Shown one piece after another: positions 33,471 through 47,001 of a stretch of 64,000 nt of DNA. The translations under genes were made by a program, and so were the position numbers. Positions within the stretch are counted from its first letter, which is position 1, and every line of letters begins with the position of its first letter. Origin of the DNA: Chrysaora quinquecirrha (lineage: Eukaryota > Cnidaria > Scyphozoa > Semaeostomeae > Pelagiidae); contig JACTAT010000060.1 of NCBI GenBank assembly GCA_014526335.1, positions 1,616,598 through 1,680,597 on the forward strand. Direction: 5' to 3'. A model generated the notes under the pieces. It saw nothing but the letters and a program-made list of their open reading frames with translations, did not search any database and was not told the origin of the DNA.

Positions 33471-36400
33471 GGTAAGGCACAAAGGACGGCTAGGATGCTA
33501 ACGATTGCGAAGATATACAAGTTTATTAGGCAGCCAAGGTAAGATATGGCACTAAGGACGCCTAGGATGCTAACGATTGCTAAGATACACAGGTTTACTA
33601 GGCCGCAAAGGTAAGGTAAGGCACAAAGGACAGCTTGAATGCTAACGATTGCTAAGATATAAAGTTTTACTAGACAGCCAAGGTAAGATATGGCGCTAAA
33701 GACGGCTGGAATGCTAACGATTGCGAAGACATACAGGTTTACTAGGCCGCCAATGTAAGATATGGCACTAAGGACGGCTAGCATGCTAACGATTGCGAAG
33801 ATATACAAGGTTATCAGGCAGCCAAGGTAAGATATGGCACTAAGGACGGCTAGGATGCTAACGATTGCTAAGATACACAGGTTTACTAGGCCGCAAAGGT
33901 AAGGTAAGGCACAAAGGACGGCTAGAATGCTAACGATTGCTAAGATAAAAAGGTTTACTAGACCGCCAAGGGAAGATATGGCGCTAATGACGGTTAGAAT
34001 GCTAACGATTGCAAAGATATACAGGTTTACTAGTTCGGAAAGGTAAGACATCGCACTAAGGATGGCTAGAATGCTAACGATTGCGAAGATATACAGGTTT
34101 ATTAGGCCGCCAAGGTAAGACATCGCACTAAGGACGGCTAGGATGCTAACGATTGCTAAGATATAAAGGTTTACTAGGCCGCAAAGGTAAGATATCGCCT
34201 TCGGACGGCTAGGATACTAACGATTGCAAAGATATCAAGTTTAAGTAGGTTGGAAAGGTAAGACATCGCACTAAGGACGGCTAGAATGCAAACGATTGCG
34301 AAGATATACAGGTTTACTAGGCAGCCAAGGTAAGATATGGCACTAAGGACGGCTAGGATGCTAACGATTGCTAAGATACACAGGTTTACTAGGCCGCAAA
34401 GGTAAGGTAAGGCACAAAGGACGGCTAGAATGCTAACGATTGCTAAGAAATACAGGTTTACTAGTTCTGAAAGGTAAGACATCGCACTAAGGACGGCTAG
34501 GATGCTAACGATTCCGAAGATATACAGGTTTACTAGGCCGCAAAGGTAAGCTAAGGCACTAAGGACGGCTAGGATGCTAACGATTGCTAAGATATACAGG
34601 TTTTCTAGGCCGCAAAGGTAAGATAAGGCAATAATAAAGGCTAGGATGCTAAAGATTGCGAAGATATGCGGGTTTACTAGGCCACAAAGGTAAGGTAAGG
34701 CACTAAGGACGGCTAGGATGCTAACGATTGCAAAGATATACATGTTCATTAGGCTGCAAAGGTGAGGTAAGGCACTAAAGACGGCTAGGATGCTAACGAT
34801 TGCTAAGATACATAGGTTTACTAGGCCCCAAAGGTAAGGTAATGCACTAATGAAGGCTAGGATGCTAATGATTGCGAAGATATACATAGGTTTAATAGGC
34901 CGCAAAGGTAAGATATCGCACTAAGGACGGCTAGGATGCTAACAATTGCTTAGGTATACAGCTTTAATAGGCCGTCAAGGTAAGAATTGGCACTAAGGAC
35001 GGCTAGGATGCTAACGATTCCGAAGATACACAGGTTTACTAGGCCGCAAAGGTAATCTAAGGCGCTAAGGACGGCTAGGATGCCAACGATTGCTAAGATA
35101 TACAGGTTTTCTAGGCCGCAAAGGTAAGATGAGGCACTAAGGACGGCTAGGATGCTAACGATTGCGAAGATATACAGGTGTACTAGACCGCAAAGGTAAG
35201 GTAATGCACTAATGAAGGCTAGGATGCTAACGATTGCGAAGATATACAGGTTTACTAGGCCTAAAAGGTAAGGTAATGCACTAATGAAGGCTAGGATGCT
35301 AACGATTTTGAGGATATACAGGTTTACTAGACCGCAAAGGTAAGATAAGGCCGCTAAAGACGGCTAGAATGCTAACGATTGCGAAGATATACATGTTTAC
35401 TAGGCCGCAAAGGTAAAATAAGGCGCTAATAAAGGCTAGGATGCTAACGATTTCGAAGATATACAGGTTTACTAGACCGCAAAGGTAAGGAAAGGCACTA
35501 AGGACGGCTAGAATGCTAACGATTGCGAAGATATACATGTTTACTAGGCCGCAGAGGTAAGATAAGGCACTAATGAAGGCTAGGATGCTAATGATTTTGA
35601 AGATATACAGGTTTACTAGACGGCAAAGGTAAGGTAAGGCACTGAGGCGGCTAGGATGCTAACGATTGCTAAGATATACAGGTTTTCTAGGCCGCAAAGG
35701 TAAGATATGGCACTAAGGAAAGCTAGAATGCTAACGAGTACGAAGATATACAGGTTTATTAGGCTTCAAAGGTAAGATAAGGCAGCTAAGGACGGCTAGG
35801 GTGCTAACGATTGCAAAGAGATACAGGTTTACTAGGCCGCAAAGGTAAGGTAAGGCACAAAGGACGGCCAGGATGCTAACGATTGCGAAGATATACAAGT
35901 TTATTAGGCAGCCAAGGTAAGATATGGCACTAAGGACGGCTAGGATGCTAACGATTGCTAAGATACACAGGTTTACTAGGCCGCAAAGGTAAGGTAAGGC
36001 ACAAAGGACGAATAGAATGCTAACGATTGCTAAGAAATACAGGTTTACTAGATAGCCGAGGTAAGGTAAGGCACTAAGGACGGCTAGAATGCTAGCGATT
36101 GCGAAGATATACAGATTTACTAGGCTGCAAAGGTGAGGTAAGGCACAAAGGACGGCTAGAATGCTAACGATTGCTAAGATATACAGATTTACTAGGCCGC
36201 CAAGGTAAGATATGGCTCTAAGGACGGCTAGGATGCTAACAATTGCTTAAGTATACAGCTTTACTAGGTCGCTAAGGTAAGATAAGGCAGCTAAGGACGG
36301 CTAGGGTGCTAACGATTGCGAAGATATACATAGGTTTACTAGGCCGCAAAGGTAAGATATCGCACTAAGGACGGCTAGAATGCAAACGATTGCGAAGATA

Positions 36401-38159
36401 TACAGGTTTTTTAGGCCGCAAAGGTTAGGTAAGGCACTAAGGACGGCTAGAATGCTAATGATTGCGAAGATATACAGGTTTACTAGGCCGCAAAGGTAAG
36501 GTAATGCACTAATGAAGGCTAGGATGCTAATGATTGCGAAGATATACATAGGTTTAATAGGCCGCAAAGGTAAGATATCGCACTAAGGACGGCTAGGATG
36601 CTAACAATTGCTTAGGTATACAGCTTTAATAGGCCGTCAAGGTAAGAATTGGCACTAAGGACGGCTAGGATGCTAACGATTCCGAAGATATACAGGTTTA
36701 CTAGGCCGAAAAGGTAAGCTAAGGCGCTAAGGACGGCTAGGATGCCAACGATTGCTAAGATATACAGGTTTTCTAGGCCGCAAAGGTAAGATGAGGCACT
36801 AAGGACGGCTAGGATGCTAACGATTGCGAAGATATACATGTTTACTAGGCCGCAGAGGTAAGATAAGGCACTAATGAAGGCTAGGATGTTAACGAGAGCG
36901 AAGATATACAGGTTTACTAGGCCGCAAAGGTAAGGTAATGCACTAATGAAGTCTAGGATGCAAACGATTGCGAAGATATACAGGTTTACTAGGCCGCAAA
37001 GGTAAGGTAATGCACTAATGAAGGCTAGGATGCTAACGATTTTGAGGATATACATGTTCATTAGGCTGCAAAGGTAAGATAAGGCCGCTAAGGACGGCTA
37101 GAATGCTAACGATTGCGAAGATATACATGTTTACTAGGCCGCAAAGGTAAAATAAGGCGCTAATAAAGGCTAGGATGCTAACGATTTCGAAGATATACAG
37201 GTTTACTAGACCGCAAAGGTAAGGAAAGGCACTAAGGACGGCTAGAATGCTAACGATTGCGAAGATATACATGTTTACTAGGCCGCAGAGGTAAGATAAG
37301 GCACTAATGAAGGCTAGGATGCTAATGATTTTGAAGATATACAGGTTTACTAGACGGCAAAGGTAAGGTAAGGCACTGAGGCGGCTAGGATGCTAACGAT
37401 TGCTAAGATATACAGGTTTTCTAGGCCGCAAAGGTAAGATATGGCACTAAGGAAAGCTAGAATGCTAACGAGTGCGAAGATATACAGGTTTATTAGGCTG
37501 CAAAGGTAAGATAAGGCAGCTAAGGACGGCTAGGGTGCTAACGATTGCAAAGAGATACAGGTTTACTAGGCCGCAAAGGTAAGGTAAGGCACAAAGGACG
37601 GCCAGGATGCTAACGATTGCGAAGATATACAAGTTTATTAGGCAGCCAAGGTAAGATATGGCACTAAGGACGGCTAGGATGCTAACGATTGCTAAGATAC
37701 ACAGGTTTACTAGGCCGCAAAGGTAAGGTAAGGCACAAAGGACGAATAGAATGCTAACGATTGCTAAGAAATACAGGTTTACTAGATAGCCGAGGTAAGG
37801 TAAGGCACTAAGGACGGCTAGAATGCTAGCGATTGCGAAGATATACAGATATACAGATTTACTAGGCTGCAAAGGTGAGGTAAGGCACAAAGGACGGCTA
37901 GAATGCTAACGATTGCTAAGATATACAGATTTACTAGGCCGCCAAGGTAAGATATGGCTCTAAGGACGGCTAGGATGCTAACAATTGCTTAAGTATACAG
38001 CTTTACTAGGTCGCTAAGGTAAGATAAGGCAGCTAAGGACGGCTAGGGTGCTAACGATTGCGAAGATATACATAGGTTTACTAGGCCGCAAAGGTAAGAT
38101 ATCGCACTAAGGACGGCTAGAATGCAAACGATTGCGAAGATATACAGGTTTTTATTACT

Positions 38160-40620
38160 AGGCCGAAAAGGTAAGCTAAGGCACTAAGGACGGCTAGGAT
38201 GCTAACGATTGCGAAGATATACAGGTTTTCTAGGCCGCAAAGGTAAGATGAGGCACTAAGGACGGCTAGGATGCTAACGATTGCGAAGATATACAGGTTT
38301 ACTAGGCCGCAAAGGTAAGATAAGGCACTAAGGACGGCTAGGATGCTAACGATTGCGAAGATATACAGGTTTACTAGGCCGCAAAGGTAAGGTAATGCAC
38401 TAATGAAGGCTAGGATGCTAACGATTGCGAAGATATACAGGTTTTAGGCGCAAAGGATATACTAATAGGTAGGATGCTAACGATTTTGAGGTTTACTAGG
38501 CGCAAAGGTAAGATAAGGCACTAAGGACGGCTAGGATGCTAACGATTGCGAAGATATACAGGTTTACTAGGCCGCAAAGGTAAGAATAAGGCACTAAGGA
38601 CGGCTAGGATGCTAACGATTGCGAAGATATACAGGTTTACTAGGCCGCAAAGGTAAGGTAAGGCACTAAGGACGGCTAGGATGCTAACGATTGCGAAGAT
38701 ATACAGGTTTACTAGGCCGCAAAGGTAAGATAAGGCACTAAGGACGGCTAGGATGCTAACGATTGCGAAGATATACAGGTTTATTAGGCCGCAAAGGTAA
38801 GATAATGCACTAATGACGGCTAGGATGCTAACGATTGCGAAGATATACAGGTTTACTAGGCCGCAAAGGTAAGTAAAGGCACTAAGGACGGCTAGGATGC
38901 TAACGATTGCGAAGATATACAGGTTTACTAGGCCGCAAAGGTAAGGTAAGGCACTAAGGACGGCTAGAATGCTAACGATTGCGAAGATATACAGGTTTAC
39001 TAGGCCGCAAAGGTAAAGATGCGAAGAGGCACTAAGGTGACGGCTAGAATGCTAACGATTGCGAAGATATACAGGTTTACTAGGCCGCAAAGGTAAGATA
39101 AGGCACTAAGGACGGCTAGGATGCTAACGATTGCGAAGATATACAGGTTTACTAGGCCGCAAAGGTAAGATAAGGCACTAAGGACGGCTAGGATGCTAAC
39201 GATTGCGAAGATATACAGGTTTACTAGGCCGCAAAGGTAAGATAAGGCACTAAGGACGGCTAGGATGCTAACGATTGCGAAGATATACAGGTTTACTAGG
39301 CCGCAAAGGTAAGGCACTAAGGACGGCTAGGATGCTAACGATTGCGAAGATATACAGGTTTACTAGGCCGCAAAGGTAAGATATGGCACTAAGGATGGCT
39401 AGGATGCTAACGATTAAGATACATGGTTTACTAGGCCGCAAAGGTAAGGACGGCTAGGATGCTAACGATTGCTAAGATATACAGGTTTTCTAGTTCGCAA
39501 AGGTAAGATGTAGGCACTAAGGACGGCTAGGATGCTAACGATTGCGAAGATATACAGGTTTACTAGGCCGCAAAGGTAAGGTAAGGCATTAATGAAGGCT
39601 AGGATGCTAACGATTGCGAAGATATACAGGTTTACTAGGCCGCAAGGAAAATTATGGCTCAATGAAGGCTAGGATGCTAACGATTGCGAAGATATACAGG
39701 TTTACTAGGCTGCAAAGGTAATGCTTCCAATGAAGCTAAATGATATCGATTTGAATATGTTCATAGGAAGATAAGGCACTAAGGACAGGCTAGGATGCTA
39801 ACGATTGCGCTAAAGATATACAGGTTTACTAGGCCGCAAAGGTAAGATAAGGCACTAAGGACAGCTAGGATGCTAACGATTCCTAAGATATACAGGCTTT
39901 ACTAGGCTGCAAAGGTAGGTACAGATACTCCGGAAGCAAAGGACTATACAGGTTGACTAGGCCTTTTCAAGGATGCGAAGATATACAGAAATTTACAAGG
40001 CATGTCCAAGGTAAGATAAGGACTCTTGCTTTTAGCTACACGATTGCTAGTAGTTACATAGGTTTACTAGGCCGCTAGGCATAAGGACTAACGATTGCGA
40101 AGATATACAGGTTTACTAGGCCGCAAAGGTAAGATAAGGCACTAAGGACGGCTAGGATGCTAACGATTGCGAAGATATACAGGTTTACTAGGCCGCAAAG
40201 GTAAGATAAGGCACTAAGGACGGCTAGGATGCTAACGATTGCGAAGATATACAGGTTTATTAGGCCGCAAAGGTAAGATATGGCACTAAGGACGGCTAGG
40301 ATGCTAACGATTGCGAAGATATATAGGTTTACTAGGCCGCAAAGGTAAGATAAGGCACTAAGGACGGCTAGGATGCTAACGATTGCGAAGATATACAGGT
40401 TTACTAGGCCGCAAAGGTAAGGTAAGGCACTAAGGACGGCTAGAATGCTAACGATTGCGAAGATATACAGGTTTACTAGGCCGCAAAAGGTAAGGTAAGG
40501 CACTAAGGACGGCTAGAATGCTAACGATTGCGAAGATATACAGGTTTACTAGGCCGCAAAGGTAAGGTAAGGCACAAAGGACGGCTAGAATGCTAACGAT
40601 TGCTAAGATATACAGGTTTA
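38160..40620. repeat. homogenised core of the satellite, with scrambled segments
   Basis: Here units are nearly identical to the consensus, whereas the outer parts are made of diverged variants. The block also contains odd truncated or scrambled pieces (38445-38500, 39715-40080), for example ATGCTTCCAATGAAGC and TCCGGAAGCAAAGG. These look like sequencing or assembly error in an unresolvable array, or like very recent rearrangement. Confidence 0.6.
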
Positions 40621-43600
40621 CTAGGCCGCCAAGGTAAGATATGGCACTAAGGACGGCTAGGATGCTAACAATTGCTTAAGGTAAGATAAGGCAGCTAAGG
40701 ACGGCTAGGGTGCTAACGATTGCGAAGATATACATAGGTTTACTAGGCCGCAAAGGTAAGATATCGCACTAAGGACGGCTAGAATGCAAACGATTGCGAA
40801 GATATACAGGTTTTTTAGGCCGCAAAGGTTAGGTAAGGCACTAAGGACGGCTAGAATGCTAATGATTGCGAAGATATACAGGTTTACTAGGCCGCAAAGG
40901 TAAGGTAATGCACTAATGAAGGCTAGGATGCTAATGATTGCGAAGATATACATAGGTTTAATAGGCCGCAAAGGTAAGATATCGCACTAAGGACGGCTAG
41001 GATGCTAACAATTGCTTAGGTATACAGCTTTAATAGGCCGTCAAGGTAAGAATTGGCACTAAGGACGGCTAGGATGCTAACGATTCCGAAGATATACAGG
41101 TTTACTAGGCCGAAAAGGTAAGCTAAGGCGCTAAGGACGGCTAGGATGCCAACGATTGCTAAGATATACAGGTTTTCTAGGCCGCAAAGGTAAGATGAGG
41201 CACTAAGGACGGCTAGGATGCTAACGATTGCGAAGATATACAGATTTACTAGGCAGCAAAGGTAAGATAAGGCATTAATGAAGGCTAGGATGTTAACGAT
41301 TGCTAAGATATACAGGTTTACTAGGCCGCAAAGGTAAGGTAATGCACTAATGAAGGCTAGGATGCTAATGATTGCGAAGATATACATAGGTTTAATAGGC
41401 CGCAAAGGTAAGATATCGCACTAAGGACGGCTAGGATGCTAACAATTGCTTAGGTATACAGCTTTAATAGGCCGTCAAGGTAAGAATTGGCACTAAGGAC
41501 GGCTAGGATGCTAACGATTCCGAAGATATACAGGTTTACTAGGCCGAAAAGGTAAGCTAAGGCGCTAAGGACGGCTAGGATGCCAACGATTGCTAAGATA
41601 TACAGGTTTTCTAGGCCGCAAAGGTAAGATGAGGCACTAAGGACGGCTAGGATGCTAACGATTGCGAAGATATACAGGTTTACTAGGCCGCAAAGGTAAG
41701 GTAATGCACTAATGAAGTCTAGGATGCAAACGATTGCGAAGATATACAGGTTTACTAGGCCGCAAAGGTAAGGTAATGCACTAATGAAGGCTAGGATGCT
41801 AACGATTTTGAGGATATACATGTTCATTAGGCTGCAAAGGTAAGATAAGGCCGCTAAGGACGGCTAGAATGCTAACGATTGCGAAGATATACATGTTTAC
41901 TAGGCCGCAAAGGTAAAATAAGGCGCTAATAAAGGCTAGGATGCTAACGATTTTGAAGATATACAGGTTTACTAGACCGCAAAGGTAAGGAAAGGCACTA
42001 AGGACGGCTAGAATGCTAACGATTGCGAAGATATACATGTTTACTAGGCCGCAGAGGTAAGATAAGGCACTAATGAAGGCTAGGATGTTAACGATTGCGA
42101 AGATATACAGGTTTACTAGGCCGCAAAGGTAAGGTAATGCACTAATGAAGTCTAGGATGCAAACGATTGCGAAGATATACAGGTTTACTAGGCCGCAAAG
42201 GTAAGGTAATGCACTAATGAAGGCTAGGATGCTAACGATTTTGAGGATATACATGTTCATTAGGCTGCAAAGGTAAGATAAGGCCGCTAAGGACGGCTAG
42301 AATGCTAACGATTGCGAAGATATACATGTTTACTAGGCCGCAAAGGTAAAATAAGGCGCTAATAAAGGCTAGGATGCTAACGATTTTGAAGATATACAGG
42401 TTTACTAGACCGCAAAGGTAAGGAAAGGCACTAAGGACGGCTAGAATGCTAACGATTGCGAAGATATACATGTTTACTAGGCCGCAGAGGTAAGATAAGG
42501 CACTAATGAAGGCTAGGATGCTAATGATTTTGAAGATATACAGGTTTACTAGACGGCAAAGGTAAGGTAAGGCACTGAGGCGGCTAGGATGCTAACGATT
42601 GCTAAGATATACAGGTTTTCTAGGCCGCAAAGGTAAGATATGGCACTAAGGAAAGCTAGAATGCTAACGAGTGCGAAGATATACAGGTTTATTAGGCTGC
42701 AAAGGTAAGATAAGGCAGCTAAGGACGGCTAGGGTGCTAACGATTGCAAAGAGATACAGGTTTACTAGGCCGCAAAGGTAAGGTAAGGCACAAAGGACGG
42801 CCAGGATGCTAACGATTGCGAAGATATACAAGTTTATTAGGCAGCCAAGGTAAGATATGGCACTAAGGACGGCTAGGATGCTAACGATTGCTAAGATACA
42901 CAGGTTTACTAGGCCGCAAAGGTAAGGTAAGGCACAAAGGACGAATAGAATGCTAACGATTGCTAAGAAATACAGGTTTACTAGATAGCCGAGGTAAGGT
43001 AAGGCACTAAGGACGGCTAGAATGCTAGCGATTGCGAAGATATACAGATTTACTAGGCTGCAAAGGTGAGGTAAGGCACAAAGGACGGCTAGAATGCTAA
43101 CGATTGCTAAGATATACAGATTTACTAGGCCGCCAAGGTAAGATATGGCTCTAAGGACGGCTAGGATGCTAACAATTGCTTAAGTATACAGCTTTACTAG
43201 GTCGCTAAGGTAAGATAAGGCAGCTAAGGACGGCTAGGGTGCTAACGATTGCGAAGATATACATAGGTTTACTAGGCCGCAAAGGTAAGATATCGCACTA
43301 AGGACGGCTAGAATGCAAACGATTGCGAAGATATACAGGTTTACTAGGCCGCAAAGGTAAGGTAATGCACTAATGAAGTCTAGGATGCAAACGATTGCGA
43401 AGATATACAGGTTTACTAGGCCGCAAAGGTAAGGTAATGCACTAATGAAGGCTAGGATGCTAATGATTGCGAAGATATACATAGGTTTAATAGGCCGCAA
43501 AGGTAAGATATCGCACTAAGGACGGCTAGGATGCTAACAATTGCTTAGGTATACAGCTTTAATAGGCCGTCAAGGTAAGAATTGGCACTAAGGACGGCTA

Positions 43601-46589
43601 GGATGCTAACGATTCCGAAGATATACAGGTTTACTAGGCCGAAAAGGTAAGCTAAGGCGCTAAGGACGGCTAGGATGCCAACGATTGCTAAGATATACAG
43701 GTTTTCTAGGCCGCAAAGGTAAGATGAGGCACTAAGGACGGCTAGGATGCTAACGATTGCGAAGATATACAGATTTACTAGGCAGCAAAGGTAAGATAAG
43801 GCATTAATGAAGGCTAGGATGTTAACGATTGCGAAGATATACAGGTTTACTAGGCCGCAAAGGTAAGGTAATGCACTAATGAAGTCTAGGATGCAAACGA
43901 TTGCGAAGATATACAGGTTTACTAGGCCGCAAAGGTAAGGTAATGCACTAATGAAGGCTAGGATGCTAACGATTTTGAGGATATACATGTTCATTAGGCT
44001 GCAAAGGTAAGATAAGGCCGCTAAGGACGGCTAGAATGCTAACGATTGCGAAGATATACAAGTTTATTAGGCAGCTAGGGTAAGATATGGCACTAAGGAC
44101 GGCTAGGATGCTAACGATTGCTAAGATACATAGGTTTACTAGGCCGCAAAGGTAAGGTAAGGCACAAAGGACGGCTAGGATGCTAACGATTGCGAAGATA
44201 TACAAGTTTATTAGGCAGCCAAGGTAAGATATGGCACTAAGGACGGCTAGGATGCTAACGATTGCTAAGATACACAGGTTTACTATACCGCAAAGATAAG
44301 GTAAGGCACTAAGGACGGCTAGGATGCTAACGATTCCGAAGATACACAGGTTTACTAGGCCGCAAAGGTAAGCTAAGGCGCTAAGGACGGCTAGGATGCC
44401 AACGATTGCTAAGATATACAGGTTTTCTAGGCCGCAAAGGTAAGATGAGGCCCTAAGGACGGCTAGGATGCTAACGATTGCTAAGATATACAGGTTTTCT
44501 AGGCCGCAAAGGTAAGTTAAGGCACTAAGGACGGCTAGGATGCTAACGATTGCGAAGATATACAGGTGTACTAGACCGCAAAGGTAAGGTAATGCACTAA
44601 TGAAGGCTAGGATGCTAACGATTGCGAAGATATACAGGTTTACTAGGCCTCAAAGGTAAGGTAATGCACTAATGAAGGCTAGGATGCTAACGATTTTGAA
44701 GATATACAGGTTTACTAGACCGCAAAGGTAAGATAAGGCCGCTAAATACGGCTAGAATGCTAACGATTGCGAAGATATACATGTTTACTAGGCCGCAAAG
44801 GTAAAATAAGGCGCTAATAAAGGCTAGGATGCTAACGATTTTGAAGATATACAGGTTTACTAGACCGCAAAGGTAAGGAAAGGCACTAAGGACGGCTAGA
44901 ATGCTAACGATTGCGAAGATATACATGTTTACTAGGCCGCAGAGGTAAGATAAGGCACTAATGAAGGCTAGGATGCTAATGATTTTGAAGATATACAGGT
45001 TTACTAGACGGCAAAGGTAAGGTAAGGCACTGAGGCGGCTAGGATGCTAACGATTGCTAAGATATACAGGTTTTCTAGGCCGCAAAGGTAAGATATGGCA
45101 CTAAGGAAAGCTAGAATGCTAACGAGTGCGAAGATATACAGGTTTATTAGGCTGCAAAGGTAAGATAAGGCAGCTAAGGACGGCTAGGGTGCCAACGATT
45201 GCTAAGATATACAGGTTTTCTAGGCCGCAAAGGTAAGATGAGGCCCTAAGGACGGCTAGGATGCTAACGATTGCTAAGATATACAGGTTTTCTAGGCCGC
45301 AAAGGTAAGATATCGCACTAAGGACGGCTAGAATGCAAACGATTGCGAAGATATACAGGTTTTTTAGGCCGCAAAGGTTAGGTAAGGCACTAAGGACGGC
45401 TAGAATGCTAATGATTGCGAAGATATACAGGTTTACGAGGCCGCAAAGGTAAGGTAATGCACTAATGAAGGCTAGGATGCTAACGATTTTGAGGATATAC
45501 AGGTTTACTAGACCGCAAAGGTAAGATAAGGCCGCTAAAGACGGCTAGAATGCTAACGATTGCGAAGATATACATGTTTACTAGGCCGCAAAGGTAAAAT
45601 AAGGCGCTAATGAAGGCTAGTATGCTAACGATTTTGAAGATATACAGGTTTACTAGACCGCAAAGGTAAGGAAAGGCACTAAGGACGGCTAGAATGCTAA
45701 CGATTGCGAAGATATACATGTTTACTAGGCCGCAAAGGTAAGATATGGCACTAAGGAAAGCTAGAATGCTAACGAGTGCGAAGATATACAGGTTTATTAG
45801 GCTGCAAAGGTAAGATAAGGCAGCTAAGGACGGCTAGGGTGCTAACGATTGCGAAGATGTACAAGTTTACTAGGCTGCAAAGGTAAGATAAGGCTCTAAG
45901 GAAGGCTAGGATGCTGACGATTGTGAAGATATACAGGTTTAATAGGCTGCAAAGGTAAGATATGGCACTAAGGACGTCTAGAATGCTAACGATTGCGAAG
46001 ATTTACAGGTTTACTAGGCCGCAGAGGTAAGATATCGCACTAAGGACGCCTAGAATGCAAACGATTGCGAATATATACAGGTTTAGTAGGCCGCAAAGGT
46101 AAGATATCACACTAAGGACCGCTAGAATGCTAACGATTGCGAAGATTTACAGGTTTACTAGGCCGCAAAGTTAAGGTAAGGCGCTAAGGACTACTAGGAT
46201 GCTAACAATTGCAAAGATATACAGGTTTTTTATTCCGCAAAGGTAAGGTAAGGCGCTAAGGACGGCTAGGATGCTAACGATTGCGAAGATATACAGGTTT
46301 ACTAGGCCGCAAAGGTAAGATATGGCACTAAGGACGGCTAGAATGCTAACGATTGCGAAGATAAACAGGTTTACTAGGCCGCAAAGGTAAGATGTGGCAC
46401 TAAGGACGGCTAGAATGCTAACGATTGCGAAGATGTACAACTTTACTAGGCCGCAAAGGTAAGATAATGCTCTAAGGAAGGCTAGGATGCTGACGATTGT
46501 GAAGATATACAGGTTTAATAGGCTGCAAAGGTAAGATATGGCACTAAGGACGGCTAGAATGCTAACGATTGCGAAGATTTACAGGTTTA

Positions 46590-47001
46590 ATAAGGAAGCG
46601 CCCAGTTACCTTACAACTCTGTTCGAACGATTGTCAGATAATAGCGTCAGAGAGCTTCGTAACACTAATACAAACCTCAAGCTTCCCCTCTTAAAAACTT
46701 CAACTGGTCAACGTTGCTTTTGTTATAAAGGAGCCAGAGTATGGAACAATCTTAGCACTGAAGTCAAGAAAGCGCCAACATTAAGTCGATTCAAAGCTGC
46801 ATATAAAGCCAGCAAGTAACAACTCCTTATTTATATACTTTTATTTAGAGCTTTATTAATTTTTTTTGCTTGTAAATCTTTAAGATTAGACATTTTTAAT
46901 TTATTGTTTTGTCACAGGGCAGTTTGGAAACCAGTATTTTAACTGTATACTTTACCCTGTTAAAAGAATCTAAAATGAAATCTAAAATGAAAATGAAATG
47001 T
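46590..47001 (+). mobile_element. 5'-truncated L2/CR1-like LINE tail inserted in the satellite
   Basis: The plus strand reads SYLTTLFERLSDNSVRELRN, LKLPLLKTSTGQRCFCYKGA and RVWNNLSTEVKKAPTLSRFK to a stop at 46819. 'LR....L.LP..KT..GxRxFxYxGAxxWNxL' is the well-known extreme C-terminus of many animal non-LTR retrotransposon ORF2 proteins. About 170 bp of 3' UTR and an (AAATG)n-type tail follow (to 47000). The satellite resumes in the same register on the right (TTTACTAGG at 47002), with TTTA as the shared target base set. A clean, young insertion is implied. The ATG at 46538 belongs to satellite sequence fused by chance. Confidence 0.85.

Noticed and set aside
46538..46819. 93-codon plus-strand frame as a gene
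   Set aside because: Its first residues are satellite sequence and the rest is a LINE ORF2 C-terminus; it is a chance fusion at the insertion site.
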